Shown: positions 1-8,775 of the stretch, piece after piece
How positions within the stretch are numbered: the first letter of the stretch is position 1
Layout of the letters: each line of letters opens with the position of its first letter
Assembly (NCBI GenBank): GCA_002384855.1
Contig: DGBP01000025.1
Location: forward strand, 13,225-77,224
DNA length: 64,000 nucleotides
Direction: 5' to 3'
Origin: Nocardioidaceae bacterium UBA4001
GTDB taxonomy: Bacteria; Actinomycetota; Actinomycetes; Propionibacteriales; Nocardioidaceae
Made by a program: the position numbers and the translations under genes
Notes under the pieces: model-generated
Told to the model about the DNA's origin: nothing
The model's input: only the letters and a program-made list of their open reading frames with translations
Database searches by the model: none

Positions 1-42
1 CAGGTGAGCATCGGCGACAAGGTCATCGTCTACTGGTCGTGA
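1..42 (+). CDS. 3' end of an unidentified gene
   Basis: Only the last 13 codons and a TGA stop are inside the window. They are in frame from base 1 and end in ...KVIVYWS. The GC-rich third positions fit coding sequence. A hairpin follows 12 bp after the stop, as expected at a gene end. Too little is visible to name a family. Confidence 0.5.
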   Translation, partial: QVSIGDKVIVYWS

Positions 43-54
43 CCTTCCCACTTC

Positions 55-93
55 GGCCCGGGAGCCGGCTCGACACCGAGTCGCTCCCGGGCC
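55..93 (+). terminator. Hairpin downstream of the partial first gene
   Basis: An 11-bp perfect stem, GGCCCGGGAGC at 55-65 pairing with GCTCCCGGGCC at 83-93, has a 17-nt loop. There is no T tract, which is usual for actinobacterial terminators. It probably separates the upstream gene from korA. The rest of 43-305 shows no gene, and I could not place a convincing -35/-10 pair for korA. Confidence 0.55.
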
Positions 94-305
94 GTCGCCG
101 CGTCAGCAGCCGCGCGCCGCGGGGCGCCGTACCCCCTGACCGGCCGTCCTCGGCGACCCGCTCGCACGGGACACAATCCCAAGGTTCGTCACTTTGGTCC
201 GGGAACGGCTTGAGACGGTCGTAGCATGGGCGAAGGGGGCGCCTAGGTAAAGGGCCCGGACCATGGCAGACGTCCGGACCGGCCCCCTGGAAAGAAGGCG
301 ACGGC

Positions 306-2249
306 GTGACCAAGCAGGTCAAGCAGCTCGACCGGGTGATCATCCGGTTCGCGGGCGACTCGGGTGACGGGATGCAGCTCACGGGGGACCGGTTCACCCA
401 GGAGACGGCATCGTTCGGCAACGACCTTTCGACACTCCCCAACTTCCCGGCGGAGATCCGTGCACCTCAGGGGACGCTCCCCGGCGTCTCCTCGTTCCAG
501 GTGCACTTCGCCGACCACGACATCCTCACCCCGGGCGACGCCCCCGACGTCCTGGTCGCGATGAACCCCGCGGCGCTGAGGGCGAACCTCGGGGACCTGC
601 CCAAGGGGGCGACGATCGTCGTCGACTCCCACGACTTCACCTCCCGCAACCTCAGCAAGGCGGGCTACACCGAGAACCCGCTCGAGACCGACGCGCTCGC
701 GGAGTTCGCCGTCCACTCCTACGACCTCACCGACATGACCGTCGAGGCGGTGAAGGAGTTCGGGCTCTCCCGCAAGGACGCCGGCCGGGCGAAGAACATG
801 TTCGCTCTCGGCCTCGTGTCGTGGATGTACGGCCGCCCCACCGAGCCGACCGTGACCTTCCTCGAGCGCCGCTTCGCCAAGGCGCCCGACATTCGCGACG
901 CGAACGTCACAGCCTTCAGGGCGGGCTGGTACTTCGGTGAGACGACCGAGGCCTTCGTGGTGCAGTACGAAGTGAAGCCGGCGCCGATGCCCCCGGGCGT
1001 CTACCGCAACATCACCGGCAACCTCGCGCTCGCCTACGGCCTCGTCGCCGGTTCCACCCAGTCGGGTCTGCCCCTGTTCCTCGGCTCCTACCCGATCACC
1101 CCTGCCTCCGACATCCTGCACGAGCTGAGCAAGCACAAGCGGTTCGGCGTGACGACGTTCCAGGCCGAGGACGAGATCGCCGGCATCGGCGCCGCGCTGG
1201 GTGCCTCCTTCGCCGGCTCGCTCGGGGTGACGACCACGTCGGGCCCGGGCATCGCGCTGAAGTCCGAGACGATCGGCCTCGCGGTGATGACCGAGCTGCC
1301 GCTGGTCGTCGTCGACGTGCAGCGCGGTGGTCCGTCGACCGGCCTGCCCACCAAGACCGAGCAGGCTGACCTGCTGCAGGCGATGTTCGGCCGCAACGGT
1401 GAGTCACCGGTGCCGATCGTGGCTCCCCGGTCGCCGGCGGACTGCTTCGACGCCGCGGTGGAGGCGGCCCGGATCGCGGTCACCTACCGCACCCCGGTGA
1501 TGCTGCTGTCCGACGGCATGCTCGCCAACGGCTCCGAGCCCTGGCGGATCCCCGAGGTCGAGGACCTTCCCCGCATCGAGCCCGGTTTCGCCACCGAGCC
1601 GAACCACCAGACCACGAACGCCAAGGGCGAGACGGTCGAGGAGTTCTGGCCCTACCTCCGCGACGAGGACACCCTCGCGCGCCCCTGGGCGGTCCCGGGC
1701 ACCAAGGGCCTCGAGCACCGCATCGGCGGTCTGGAGAAGGGTGACGGGCACGGCAACATCTCCTACGACCCCACCAACCACGACTTCATGGTCCGCACCC
1801 GCCAGGCCAAGGTGGACCGGATCGCCGAGTCGCTCCCGCCGCTGGAGGTCGACGACCCGTCCGGCAAGGCCCGGGTGCTCGTGCTCGGTTGGGGCTCGAC
1901 CTACGGCCCGATCGGCGCCGCCGTACGACGAGCCCGGACGGCCGGGCTGGAGGTCGCCCAGGTGCACCTGCGCCACCTCAACCCGTTCCCGCAGGACCTC
2001 GGCGACATCCTGAAGTCCTACGACGCCGTGATGGTCCCGGAGATGAACCTCGGCCAGCTCTCGATGCTGCTGCGGGCGAGGTACCTCGTCGACGTGGTCG
2101 GCTACAACTACGTCCGCGGCCTGCCGCTGAAGGCCGCCGAGCTCGCCAGTGCGATCACCGACCTGGTCGAGGCCACCACCGGCGAGACCCCGTCCTCCGT
2201 GTCCGACGGGCACCAGGCCCCTGCCGCCGTGAAGGAGAGCGTGCGATGA
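306..2249 (+). CDS. korA: 2-oxoacid:ferredoxin oxidoreductase, alpha subunit (fused gamma-alpha)
   Basis: This is the 647-residue large subunit of a CoA-dependent 2-oxoacid:acceptor oxidoreductase. With KorB it probably turns 2-oxoglutarate into succinyl-CoA with ferredoxin as acceptor. The N-terminal gamma domain (about 1-200) opens with GDSGDGMQ at 17-24. The alpha domain (from about 250) has YPITPASDILHEL and a QAEDEIAGIGAALG segment typical of the pyrimidine-binding fold. No ferredoxin domain is fused. The GTG start is preceded by GAAGG, 7 bases upstream. The stop overlaps the korB start as ATGA, so the two subunits are translationally coupled. Pyruvate or another 2-oxoacid cannot be excluded as the substrate from sequence alone. 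Confidence 0.93.
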   Translation: MTKQVKQLDRVIIRFAGDSGDGMQLTGDRFTQETASFGNDLSTLPNFPAEIRAPQGTLPGVSSFQVHFADHDILTPGDAPDVLVAMNPAALRANLGDLPKGATIVVDSHDFTSRNLSKAGYTENPLETDALAEFAVHSYDLTDMTVEAVKEFGLSRKDAGRAKNMFALGLVSWMYGRPTEPTVTFLERRFAKAPDIRDANVTAFRAGWYFGETTEAFVVQYEVKPAPMPPGVYRNITGNLALAYGLVAGSTQSGLPLFLGSYPITPASDILHELSKHKRFGVTTFQAEDEIAGIGAALGASFAGSLGVTTTSGPGIALKSETIGLAVMTELPLVVVDVQRGGPSTGLPTKTEQADLLQAMFGRNGESPVPIVAPRSPADCFDAAVEAARIAVTYRTPVMLLSDGMLANGSEPWRIPEVEDLPRIEPGFATEPNHQTTNAKGETVEEFWPYLRDEDTLARPWAVPGTKGLEHRIGGLEKGDGHGNISYDPTNHDFMVRTRQAKVDRIAESLPPLEVDDPSGKARVLVLGWGSTYGPIGAAVRRARTAGLEVAQVHLRHLNPFPQDLGDILKSYDAVMVPEMNLGQLSMLLRARYLVDVVGYNYVRGLPLKAAELASAITDLVEATTGETPSSVSDGHQAPAAVKESVR

Positions 2250-3331
2250 CCACCGAGTCCCTCCCGTTCCCAGGACTCCAGCACGTCCCGGCGACCGAGG
2301 TACCCCAGACCGGCAAGGACTTCTCCAGCGACCAGGAGGTCCGCTGGTGCCCCGGCTGCGGCGACTACGCCGTGCTCAAGGCCGTGCAGAGCTTCCTCCC
2401 CGACCTCGGACTGCGCCGGGAGAACATCGTCTTCATCTCCGGCATCGGCTGCTCGAGCCGGTTCCCGTACTACCTCGACACCTACGGCATGCACTCCATC
2501 CACGGCCGTGCGCCGGCGATCGCCACCGGGCTCGCGACCGCCCGCGACGACCTGTCGGTGTGGGTGGTCACCGGTGACGGCGACGCGCTCTCGATCGGGG
2601 GCAACCACCTGATCCACGCGCTGCGCCGCAACGTGAACATGACCATCCTGCTGTTCAACAACCGGATCTACGGCCTCACCAAGGGGCAGTACTCCCCCAC
2701 CTCCGAGCTGGGCAAGGTCACCAAGTCCACCCCGATGGGCTCGCTGGACAACCCCTTCAACCCGGTCTCGCTCGCGCTGGGCGCCGAGGGCACCTTCGTC
2801 GCACGCACCGTCGACTCGGACCGCAAGCACCTCACGGCGGTCCTGTCGGCGGCCGCCGCCCACCGGGGTACGTCGTTCGTGGAGATCTACCAGAACTGCC
2901 CGATCTTCAACGACGGCGCCTTCGACGCGGTCAAGGACAACGACACCAAGGCCGACGCCCTGATCCCGCTCGTGCACGGCGAGCCGATCCGGTTCGGGGC
3001 TCCGGGCGAGGACGGTCTCGGGGCCAAGGGCGTGGTCCGCGACCCCGCGACCGGGGGCCTGCGGATCGCCGAGGTGGCCGAAGTCGGCGCGGACGCCGTG
3101 CTGGTGCACGACGCGCACGCCGACGACCCCACCACGGCGTTCGCGCTCTCGCGGCTGACCGACCCGGGACACCTGCACAAGGCCCCGATCGGGATCTTCC
3201 GGCAGGTCGACCACGTGTCGTACGACGACCAGGCCCGCGGCCAGATCACGACCGCCCGCGCCGGCCACGAGGACACCGCGCTCGAGCTCGACGCCCTCCT
3301 GCACAGCGGGGACACCTGGACGGTCGCCTGA
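2246..3331 (+). CDS. korB: 2-oxoacid:ferredoxin oxidoreductase, beta subunit
   Basis: This 361-residue subunit binds thiamine diphosphate. WCPGCGDYAVLKA near residue 34 supplies the conserved CxxC-type cysteines. The ThDP/Mg motif is the GDGDALSIGGN segment near residue 111, followed by NNRIYGLTKGQ, and a later NCPIFNDGAF segment is also typical. I start it at the ATG overlapping the korA stop; the open frame runs further upstream but lies inside korA. No ferredoxin gene follows, so the electron acceptor must be encoded elsewhere. Downstream are three copies of an intergenic repeat and then rarD, which has its own promoter. Confidence 0.93.
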   Translation: MTTESLPFPGLQHVPATEVPQTGKDFSSDQEVRWCPGCGDYAVLKAVQSFLPDLGLRRENIVFISGIGCSSRFPYYLDTYGMHSIHGRAPAIATGLATARDDLSVWVVTGDGDALSIGGNHLIHALRRNVNMTILLFNNRIYGLTKGQYSPTSELGKVTKSTPMGSLDNPFNPVSLALGAEGTFVARTVDSDRKHLTAVLSAAAAHRGTSFVEIYQNCPIFNDGAFDAVKDNDTKADALIPLVHGEPIRFGAPGEDGLGAKGVVRDPATGGLRIAEVAEVGADAVLVHDAHADDPTTAFALSRLTDPGHLHKAPIGIFRQVDHVSYDDQARGQITTARAGHEDTALELDALLHSGDTWTVA

Positions 3332-3332
3332 C

Positions 3333-3423
3333 GCCGACCCGGCACCTGTGCAGCCCAGAACCCGCCGACCCGGCGCCTGTGCAGACGAGCCGAGCCGTCC
3401 CGGCGCCTGTGCAGACGAGCCGA
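3333..3423 (+). repeat. Three tandem copies of a ~30-bp stop-codon-proximal repeat
   Basis: Units start at 3333, 3364 and 3394, a period of 31 then 30 bp. Units two and three differ at one base in 30. The shared core is GCCGACCCGGCRCCTGTGCA. Unit one begins 1 bp after the korB stop. Related units start 2 bp after the stops at 25198 and 42077. A low-copy intergenic repeat is the safest description; there are no spacers, so it is not a CRISPR. Confidence 0.75.
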
Positions 3424-3469
3424 GCGTCCAGTCACTGGCATGAGCGCCGGCTGCCCCTTACACGTCGGC

Positions 3470-3475
3470 TAGGCT
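3470..3475 (+). promoter_or_regulatory. -10 box for rarD (leaderless)
   Basis: TAGGCT ends 6 bases before the GTG start of rarD. No ribosome-binding site fits in that space, so transcription probably starts at or next to the GTG. Confidence 0.5.
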
Positions 3476-3481
3476 GCTCCG

Positions 3482-4390
3482 GTGGCTGAGCAACGTCGCG
3501 GATTCCTCCTCGGAGCGGCCGCCTATGCGATCTGGGGTGTCTTCCCGCTCTACTTCCCGCTGCTCCAGCCGGCCGGGGCCGTCGAGATCCTCGCCCACCG
3601 GGTGTTCTGGTCGATGGCCACGATGCTCGTCCTCGTCCTGGTGCTCGGCCGGTCGCGCCAGGTGCGCGCCGTGCTCGGGCATCGTCGCACCTTCGGCATC
3701 CTGGCCTTCGCCTCGGTCGCCATCGCGGTCAACTGGGGAACCTACATCTGGGGCGTCAACAACGAGCACGTCGTCGAGACGTCGCTGGGCTACTTCATCA
3801 ACCCGCTGGTGACCGTGCTCATGGGCGTCGTCGTGCTCGGCGAGCGGCTGCGCACCATGCAGTGGGTGGCCCTCGGCATCGCGGCGGTCGCCGTACTCGG
3901 TCTCACGGTGGAGTACGGCCGCCCGCCCTGGGTCGCGATCGCGCTGGCGTTCTCGTTCGCCTTCTACGGGCTGGCGAAGAAGCAGGCCAACGTCGGCGCC
4001 GTGGAGAGCCTGACCGTCGAGACCCTCCTGTTGGCGCCGATCGCCGGGGCGTACATCCTCTGGCTCACCAGCCAGGGCGTCTCCGCCTTCGGCACGGAGG
4101 GCTCGGGGCATGCGGCCCTGCTGGTCTCGACGGGCATCGTGACCGCGATCCCGCTGATCTTCTTCGGCGCCGCCGCGACGCGGGTGTCGATGACCACGAT
4201 CGGTCTGCTGCAGTACCTCGCCCCGACGATCCAGTTCGCGATCGGCGTCGTGATCTACCGCGAGGACATGCCGGTGATGCGCTGGGTCGGCTTCGGCCTC
4301 GTGTGGGTGGCGCTGGTGATCTTCACCTACGAGGCGGTCACCCACCGGCGGCGGCAGCTGCGCCTCACGGCGCAGGCCAGCGCCCTGTGA
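3482..4390 (+). CDS. rarD: EamA-family transporter RarD
   Basis: This 302-residue integral membrane protein of the drug/metabolite transporter superfamily looks like the RarD (chloramphenicol-sensitivity) branch. It opens with RGFLLGAAAYAIWGVFPLYF, and conserved WGTYIWGVN and LGYFINPLV segments follow near residues 83 and 100. About ten membrane helices alternate along the whole length, as in family members of about 300 residues. The substrate is not known for this family. The GTG start is chosen because it follows a -10 box by 6 bases. The gene stands alone and converges on the polyprenyl synthase gene, with a triple-hairpin element between them. Confidence 0.88.
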   Translation: MAEQRRGFLLGAAAYAIWGVFPLYFPLLQPAGAVEILAHRVFWSMATMLVLVLVLGRSRQVRAVLGHRRTFGILAFASVAIAVNWGTYIWGVNNEHVVETSLGYFINPLVTVLMGVVVLGERLRTMQWVALGIAAVAVLGLTVEYGRPPWVAIALAFSFAFYGLAKKQANVGAVESLTVETLLLAPIAGAYILWLTSQGVSAFGTEGSGHAALLVSTGIVTAIPLIFFGAAATRVSMTTIGLLQYLAPTIQFAIGVVIYREDMPVMRWVGFGLVWVALVIFTYEAVTHRRRQLRLTAQASAL

Positions 4391-4392
4391 CG

Positions 4393-4487
4393 GCCGTTGC
4401 TTTCCCAGGTGAACGTGGGAAAGCACGTCCTACCGCGTGAAATGTCACGAGGTAAGAGCCGTTTTCCCAGGTGAACGTGGGAAAGCC
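4393..4487. repeat. 95-bp triple-hairpin element between convergent genes (copy 1)
   Basis: Two direct copies of TTTCCCAGGTGAACGTGGGA (from 4401 and 4463) flank a central palindrome. Hairpin one pairs 4398-4407 with 4416-4425, 10 of 10 bases, around the loop GGTGAACG. The central hairpin pairs 4431-4440 with 4445-4454 with one mismatch. Hairpin three repeats hairpin one. A second element of the same design is at 61741-61834. Both sit between the ends of convergent genes, so a bidirectional terminator or a small mobile palindromic element are the two best readings. Confidence 0.85.
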
Positions 4488-4503
4488 GCGGCCCCACCGC
4501 CCC

Positions 4504-5508
4504 TCAGGCGGTGCGGGTCGCGATCACCGCGGCGAAGGCGTCGAGCGCGTCGCGGGCGGCCCCCTGCGGCAACACCTTCAGCAGCTCACGCGCCTCGTCG
4601 GCCCGCGCCAGGACGTAGGACCGCGCCTCGTCCATCGCCGGGTGCTTGCGGAGCAGGTCGAGCGCCTCGGCGTGGAGCGCGTCGTCGGTGAGGTCGGCGT
4701 CGAGCAGCTCCAGGAGGCGTACGTCGGCCGGGTCGGTCGACCGTCTGGCGATCAGCACCGGCAGGGTCGGCACCCCCTCGCGAAGGTCGGTGCCGGGGGT
4801 CTTGCCCGACTCCTCCGACTCGCTCGCGATGTCGAGGATGTCGTCGGAGAGCTGGAAGGCGGTGCCGACCTTCTCGCCGTACTCGGTCAGGGCCGCCTCG
4901 ACCTCGGCCGACGCACCGGCGAAGCGCGCGCCGTAGCGGGCGGAGGTGGCGATCAGCGAGCCGGTCTTGCCCGCCACCACGCGCAGGTAGTGGTCGAGCG
5001 GGTCCTCGTCCTCACCGGGGCCGAGCGTCTCGAGGATCTGCCCCTCGACGAGCCGGGTGAAGGTCTCGGCCTGGATGCGGACCGCCTCCGACCCGAGCCG
5101 TGCGGTGAACTCCGAGGACTTGGAGAACAGGAAGTCGCCGGTGAGGATCGCGACCAGGTTGTCCCAGCGGGCGTTCGCCGACTCGGCGCCGCGGCGCAGG
5201 TCGGCCTCGTCCATGACGTCGTCGTGGTACAGCGACGCCAGGTGGGTCAGCTCCACGACACAGGCCGCGGTGACGATCCCGTCGGCGTACGGGTCACCGG
5301 TCTCGGCGGCCAGCAGCACGAGCAGCGGCCGGAAGCGCTTGCCCCCGGCGTGCATGAGGTGGCGCGCCGCGTCGGTGACGAACTGCGCCTCGCTCTGCAC
5401 CGCCTCCTCGAGGGCCTGCTCGACCTCCAGCATCCGCGCACGCAGACGCTCCTCGAGGTGTTCGTCGAGGATCGGCATCGCCAGCGACGGCGCTGCGGGG
5501 GTTGACAC
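4504..5508 (-). CDS. Long-chain all-trans polyprenyl diphosphate synthase
   Basis: This 334-residue protein condenses isopentenyl diphosphate onto an allylic primer to make the menaquinone side chain. GGKRFRP is at 55-61. The first aspartate-rich motif DDVMD is at 96-100, KTGSL at 181, and the second motif DDILD at 222-226. These are the full set of trans-prenyltransferase signatures. Its place after nuoN and in the same region as menA, menG and the MenJ-like reductase suits a hepta- to nonaprenyl diphosphate synthase; the exact chain length cannot be read with confidence. It follows nuoN by 48 bp on the same strand and may share its transcript. Confidence 0.92.
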   Translation of the reverse strand: MSTPAAPSLAMPILDEHLEERLRARMLEVEQALEEAVQSEAQFVTDAARHLMHAGGKRFRPLLVLLAAETGDPYADGIVTAACVVELTHLASLYHDDVMDEADLRRGAESANARWDNLVAILTGDFLFSKSSEFTARLGSEAVRIQAETFTRLVEGQILETLGPGEDEDPLDHYLRVVAGKTGSLIATSARYGARFAGASAEVEAALTEYGEKVGTAFQLSDDILDIASESEESGKTPGTDLREGVPTLPVLIARRSTDPADVRLLELLDADLTDDALHAEALDLLRKHPAMDEARSYVLARADEARELLKVLPQGAARDALDAFAAVIATRTA

Positions 5509-5556
5509 CGCGTTCGGCTCCTTGTCGTACGCGCCCGCCCGAGAGGCGGGAGCAGG

Positions 5557-7155
5557 TCAGCGGATGAGCTCCCCGGCGGCGCCCGCCAGGTCGAGGACCG
5601 GGCCGGGTACGACGCCCAGGAGCAGCGTGGCCGTGAAGCCCACTGCGATCACGATAGTCGTCAGACCTGACGGCATGGTCACCGTGGGTCCCTCACCGAC
5701 CGGCTCGGAGAAGTACATCAGGACGATCACGCGGATGTAGAAGAACGCCGCGACCGCGCTCATCAGCACCGCGACGACGACCAGCGGCCACGCCCCACCG
5801 GCCAGCGCGGACGCGAACACGGCCCACTTGCCGGTGAACCCGCTGGTCAGCGGGATGCCCGCCATGCCCAGCAGCAGGAAGGCGAAGACACCCGCGACGA
5901 CCGGGGACTCCTTGCCCAGGCCGGCCCAGCGCGTGAGCGCCGTGGCCTCGCCGCTGCCGTCGCGGACCACGCTGACGATCGCGAAGGCGGCGATGGTCAT
6001 GAAGCCGTAGGTCACGAGGTAGAACAGCACCGCCTGCACCGAGCCGATGCCTGCCGGGCCGGAGCTGCCCTGCTGGGCGCCCACGAAGCCGGTCAGGATG
6101 AAGCCGGAGTGGGCGATCGCGGAGTAGGCGAGGAGCCGCTTCACGTCGGTCTGTGACAGGGCGATCACCGAGCCGACCACCATGGTCAGGATCGCGACGA
6201 CCCAGATCATCGGGGTCCAGTCCCAGCGGGCACCGCCGAAGGCGACGTAGAACAGCCGCAGCATCGCACCGAAGGCGGCCACCTTGGTCGCGGCTGCCAT
6301 GAACGCGGTGACCGCGGTAGGGGCGCCCTGGTAGACGTCGGGGGTCCAGGCGTGGAACGGCGCGGCGCCCACCTTGAACAGCAGGCCGACCGCCATCATC
6401 GCGATGCCGCCGAGGAGCAGGGAGGACCCGCCGGCGCGGCCGGAGACCGCCTCGCTGATGTCGGAGAGCTGCATCGAGCCGGCGTAGCCGTAGACCAGCG
6501 CGATGCCGTAGATGAAGAACCCGGAGCTGAACGCGCCGAGCATGAAGTACTTCAGCGCCGCCTCCTGGCTCAGCAGGCGGCGACGACGCGCCAGGCCGGA
6601 GAGCAGGTAGAGCGGCAGCGAGAGCACCTCGAGTGCGACGAACATGGTCAGCAGGTCGTTCGACGCCGGCATCAGCATCATGCCGCTGAGCGCGAACAGC
6701 ATCAGCGGGAAGACCTCGGTGTGCTCCAGCCCGCGGGTCGACGCCTCGCGCTCGGCCTCGGTGCCGGGCAGGGCGGCCGCCTGGCCGGCGAAGCCGAGCA
6801 CGCCGCCCTCGAGCTGCCGCTCGGCGAAGAGCAGGGTGCCCAGGAGGGCGAAGACCAGGAGCGTGCCCCAGAGGAAGACCGACGGTCCGTCGATCGCCAC
6901 CGAACCGGCACCGGCGATCTGGCCGCGGGCCCGGTCCTCGGCGAGGGTGTCGAGGCTCAGGCCCACCCACACTGTCGCGGCGAGGGCCCCTACCACGGTG
7001 AGCAGGGTGAGTCCGACCTGCACGAGGTAGCGCAGGTGCCGCGGCGCGTAGGCCTCGACGAGCACGCCGAGGACTGCGGCGCCCGCGACGATCAGCAGCG
7101 GCGAGAGGAGGGCGTACTCGAGGTTCGGGGCCTCGAACTCGGCAGCGGAAATCAC
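5557..7155 (-). CDS. nuoN: NADH-quinone oxidoreductase subunit N
   Basis: This 532-residue antiporter-like membrane subunit belongs to complex I. Fourteen or so hydrophobic helices span the protein. FKVGAAPFHAWTPDVYQGAP carries the conserved lysine and the TPDVYQGAP signature of the Nuo/Mrp antiporter family, and a second lysine segment DVKRLLAYSAIAHSGF follows. It is about 45 residues longer than Escherichia coli NuoN, partly through a hydrophilic insert between early helices near residues 130-150. It is the last gene of the operon. Its start overlaps the nuoM stop by 4 bp. Confidence 0.96.
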   Translation of the reverse strand: MISAAEFEAPNLEYALLSPLLIVAGAAVLGVLVEAYAPRHLRYLVQVGLTLLTVVGALAATVWVGLSLDTLAEDRARGQIAGAGSVAIDGPSVFLWGTLLVFALLGTLLFAERQLEGGVLGFAGQAAALPGTEAEREASTRGLEHTEVFPLMLFALSGMMLMPASNDLLTMFVALEVLSLPLYLLSGLARRRRLLSQEAALKYFMLGAFSSGFFIYGIALVYGYAGSMQLSDISEAVSGRAGGSSLLLGGIAMMAVGLLFKVGAAPFHAWTPDVYQGAPTAVTAFMAAATKVAAFGAMLRLFYVAFGGARWDWTPMIWVVAILTMVVGSVIALSQTDVKRLLAYSAIAHSGFILTGFVGAQQGSSGPAGIGSVQAVLFYLVTYGFMTIAAFAIVSVVRDGSGEATALTRWAGLGKESPVVAGVFAFLLLGMAGIPLTSGFTGKWAVFASALAGGAWPLVVVAVLMSAVAAFFYIRVIVLMYFSEPVGEGPTVTMPSGLTTIVIAVGFTATLLLGVVPGPVLDLAGAAGELIR

Positions 7156-8702
7156 TGGTCGTTCTCCTCGTGCTCACCGGAGCCGGCCGTGGCCGGGACG
7201 TCCGGAGCGGGGTCTGACACACCCACCTGCTGCAGGGTCTCCTGCACGGCGGGCTCGATGATCGTGGTCAACGGCTTCGGGTAGAAGCCGAGCAGGACGA
7301 TGAGCACCAGCAGCGGCGCGAGGGCGGACACTTCGCGCAGACCGAGGTCGCGCATCGGGGCCACGGCGGGGACCGTCGGGCCGGTCATCGTGCGTTGGTA
7401 CATCAAGAGGATGTAGAGCGCGGCGAGGACGATGCCGAGGACCGCGAAGACGGCGTACCACCAGTTGTAGGTGAACGCGCCGACCAGCACCAGGAACTCC
7501 GACACGAACGGCGAGAGGCCCGGCAGCGACAGCGACGAGAGACCGGCTACCAGGAAGATGCCGGCGAGCACCGGCGCGACCTTCTCCACCCCGCCGTAGT
7601 CGCTGATGAGGGCCGAGCCGCGACGCCGGATGAGGAACCCGGTCACCAGGAACAGCGCGGCCGTCGAGAGCCCGTGGTTGAACATGTACAGCGTGGAGCC
7701 GACCTGGCCGGCGCTGTTGAGCACGAAGATGCCGAGCACGATGAAGCCGAAGTGCGACACCGAGGTGTAGGCGATCAGGCGCGGGATGCTGTTCTGGCCG
7801 ATGGCGAGCAGCGCGCCGTACAGCACCGAGAACACCGCGAGCACGAGCACGACCGGGGTCGCCCACTGCGCGGCCTCGGGGAAGAGCCCGAGCCCGAAGC
7901 GGATCATGCCGAAGGTGCCGATCTTGTCGAGGATGCTGACCAGCAGCACCGACGTGCCGGGCGTGCCCGCGGCGGCCGCGTCGGGCAGCCAGGTGTGCAC
8001 CGGGAACATCGGCGCCTTGATCGCGAAGGCGATGAAGAAGCCCAGGAACAGCCAGCGGCCGACGTTCTGGTCCATCTCGATCTGTGTGAGCTCGGAGAGG
8101 AGGTACGTCGGACCGAACTCGCTGTCGGCCGAGACGACGTACAACCCGATCACCGAGGCCAGCATGAGCAGGCCACCGAGCAGGGAGTACAGCAGGAACT
8201 TCATCGCCGCGTAGGACCGGCGGGCGCCACCGAACCCGCCGATCAGGAAGTAGATCGGGATCAGCGTCGCCTCGAACAGCACGTAGAACAAGAACACGTC
8301 GGTGGCCATGAAGACGCCGAGCGCAAGACCCTCGAGGGCCAGCATCCACGCGAAGAACGAGTTCGTGCTCCAGCGGCCGCCGTCGCCGTCGTTCCACGAC
8401 GCGAGGATCACGACCGGCACGAGGATCGCGGTCAGCAGCACCAGGGTGAGCCCGATGCCGTCGAGGCCGAGGGCGTAGTGCGCGCCGAAGGCGGCGATCC
8501 AGGTGTACTCCTCGGTGAGCTGCATCCCGGCTCGGGCGTCGTAGCCGAACCCGACCAGCGCGGCGAGCAGCAGCGTGACGAGCGAGAAGGCGAAGGCCAC
8601 CTGCTTGGGCAGGGCGCCGTCGGGACGCTTGGGCAGCAGGGCGACCAGGACGGCGCCGAGCAGCGGCACCGCCATCAGGACGGTCAACCAGGGAAAGCTC
8701 AC
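7152..8702 (-). CDS. nuoM: NADH-quinone oxidoreductase subunit M
   Basis: This 516-residue proton-pumping membrane subunit is related to Mrp antiporters. The conserved VLFEATLIPIYFLIGGFGG segment near residue 140 contains the essential glutamate of transmembrane helix 5. FAIKAPMFPVHTWLPDAAAA near residue 230 contains the pumping lysine and the HTWLPDA signature. SIPRLIAYTSVSHFGF follows. Length is normal for the family. It is separated from nuoL by a 73-bp gap that holds a palindromic repeat, and it overlaps nuoN by 4 bp. Confidence 0.96.
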   Translation of the reverse strand: MSFPWLTVLMAVPLLGAVLVALLPKRPDGALPKQVAFAFSLVTLLLAALVGFGYDARAGMQLTEEYTWIAAFGAHYALGLDGIGLTLVLLTAILVPVVILASWNDGDGGRWSTNSFFAWMLALEGLALGVFMATDVFLFYVLFEATLIPIYFLIGGFGGARRSYAAMKFLLYSLLGGLLMLASVIGLYVVSADSEFGPTYLLSELTQIEMDQNVGRWLFLGFFIAFAIKAPMFPVHTWLPDAAAAGTPGTSVLLVSILDKIGTFGMIRFGLGLFPEAAQWATPVVLVLAVFSVLYGALLAIGQNSIPRLIAYTSVSHFGFIVLGIFVLNSAGQVGSTLYMFNHGLSTAALFLVTGFLIRRRGSALISDYGGVEKVAPVLAGIFLVAGLSSLSLPGLSPFVSEFLVLVGAFTYNWWYAVFAVLGIVLAALYILLMYQRTMTGPTVPAVAPMRDLGLREVSALAPLLVLIVLLGFYPKPLTTIIEPAVQETLQQVGVSDPAPDVPATAGSGEHEENDQ

Positions 8703-8751
8703 AGCGACACCAACCTCAGATTCGTCCGTTCACGTCGTCCGGCCCCCCGGA

Positions 8752-8770
8752 CATCGAGCCTGTCGAGATG
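8752..8770. repeat. Short palindromic repeat in the nuoL-nuoM gap
   Basis: CATCGAGCCTGTCGAGATG is an imperfect palindrome. Its core GAGCCTGTCGA resembles GAGCCCGTCGA in copies inside nuoG and resB, and one at the nuoD-nuoE junction. It sits in the only sizeable gap between nuoL and nuoM. Confidence 0.5.
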
Positions 8771-8775
8771 ACGGT

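Noticed and set aside
1889..2245. N-terminal extension of korB
   Set aside because: The extra codons lie inside korA in another frame and are arginine/proline-rich; the ATGA overlap gives the normal start.
3333..3423. Possible CRISPR array
   Set aside because: Three near-identical 30-bp units abut directly with no unique spacers, and no cas genes are nearby.
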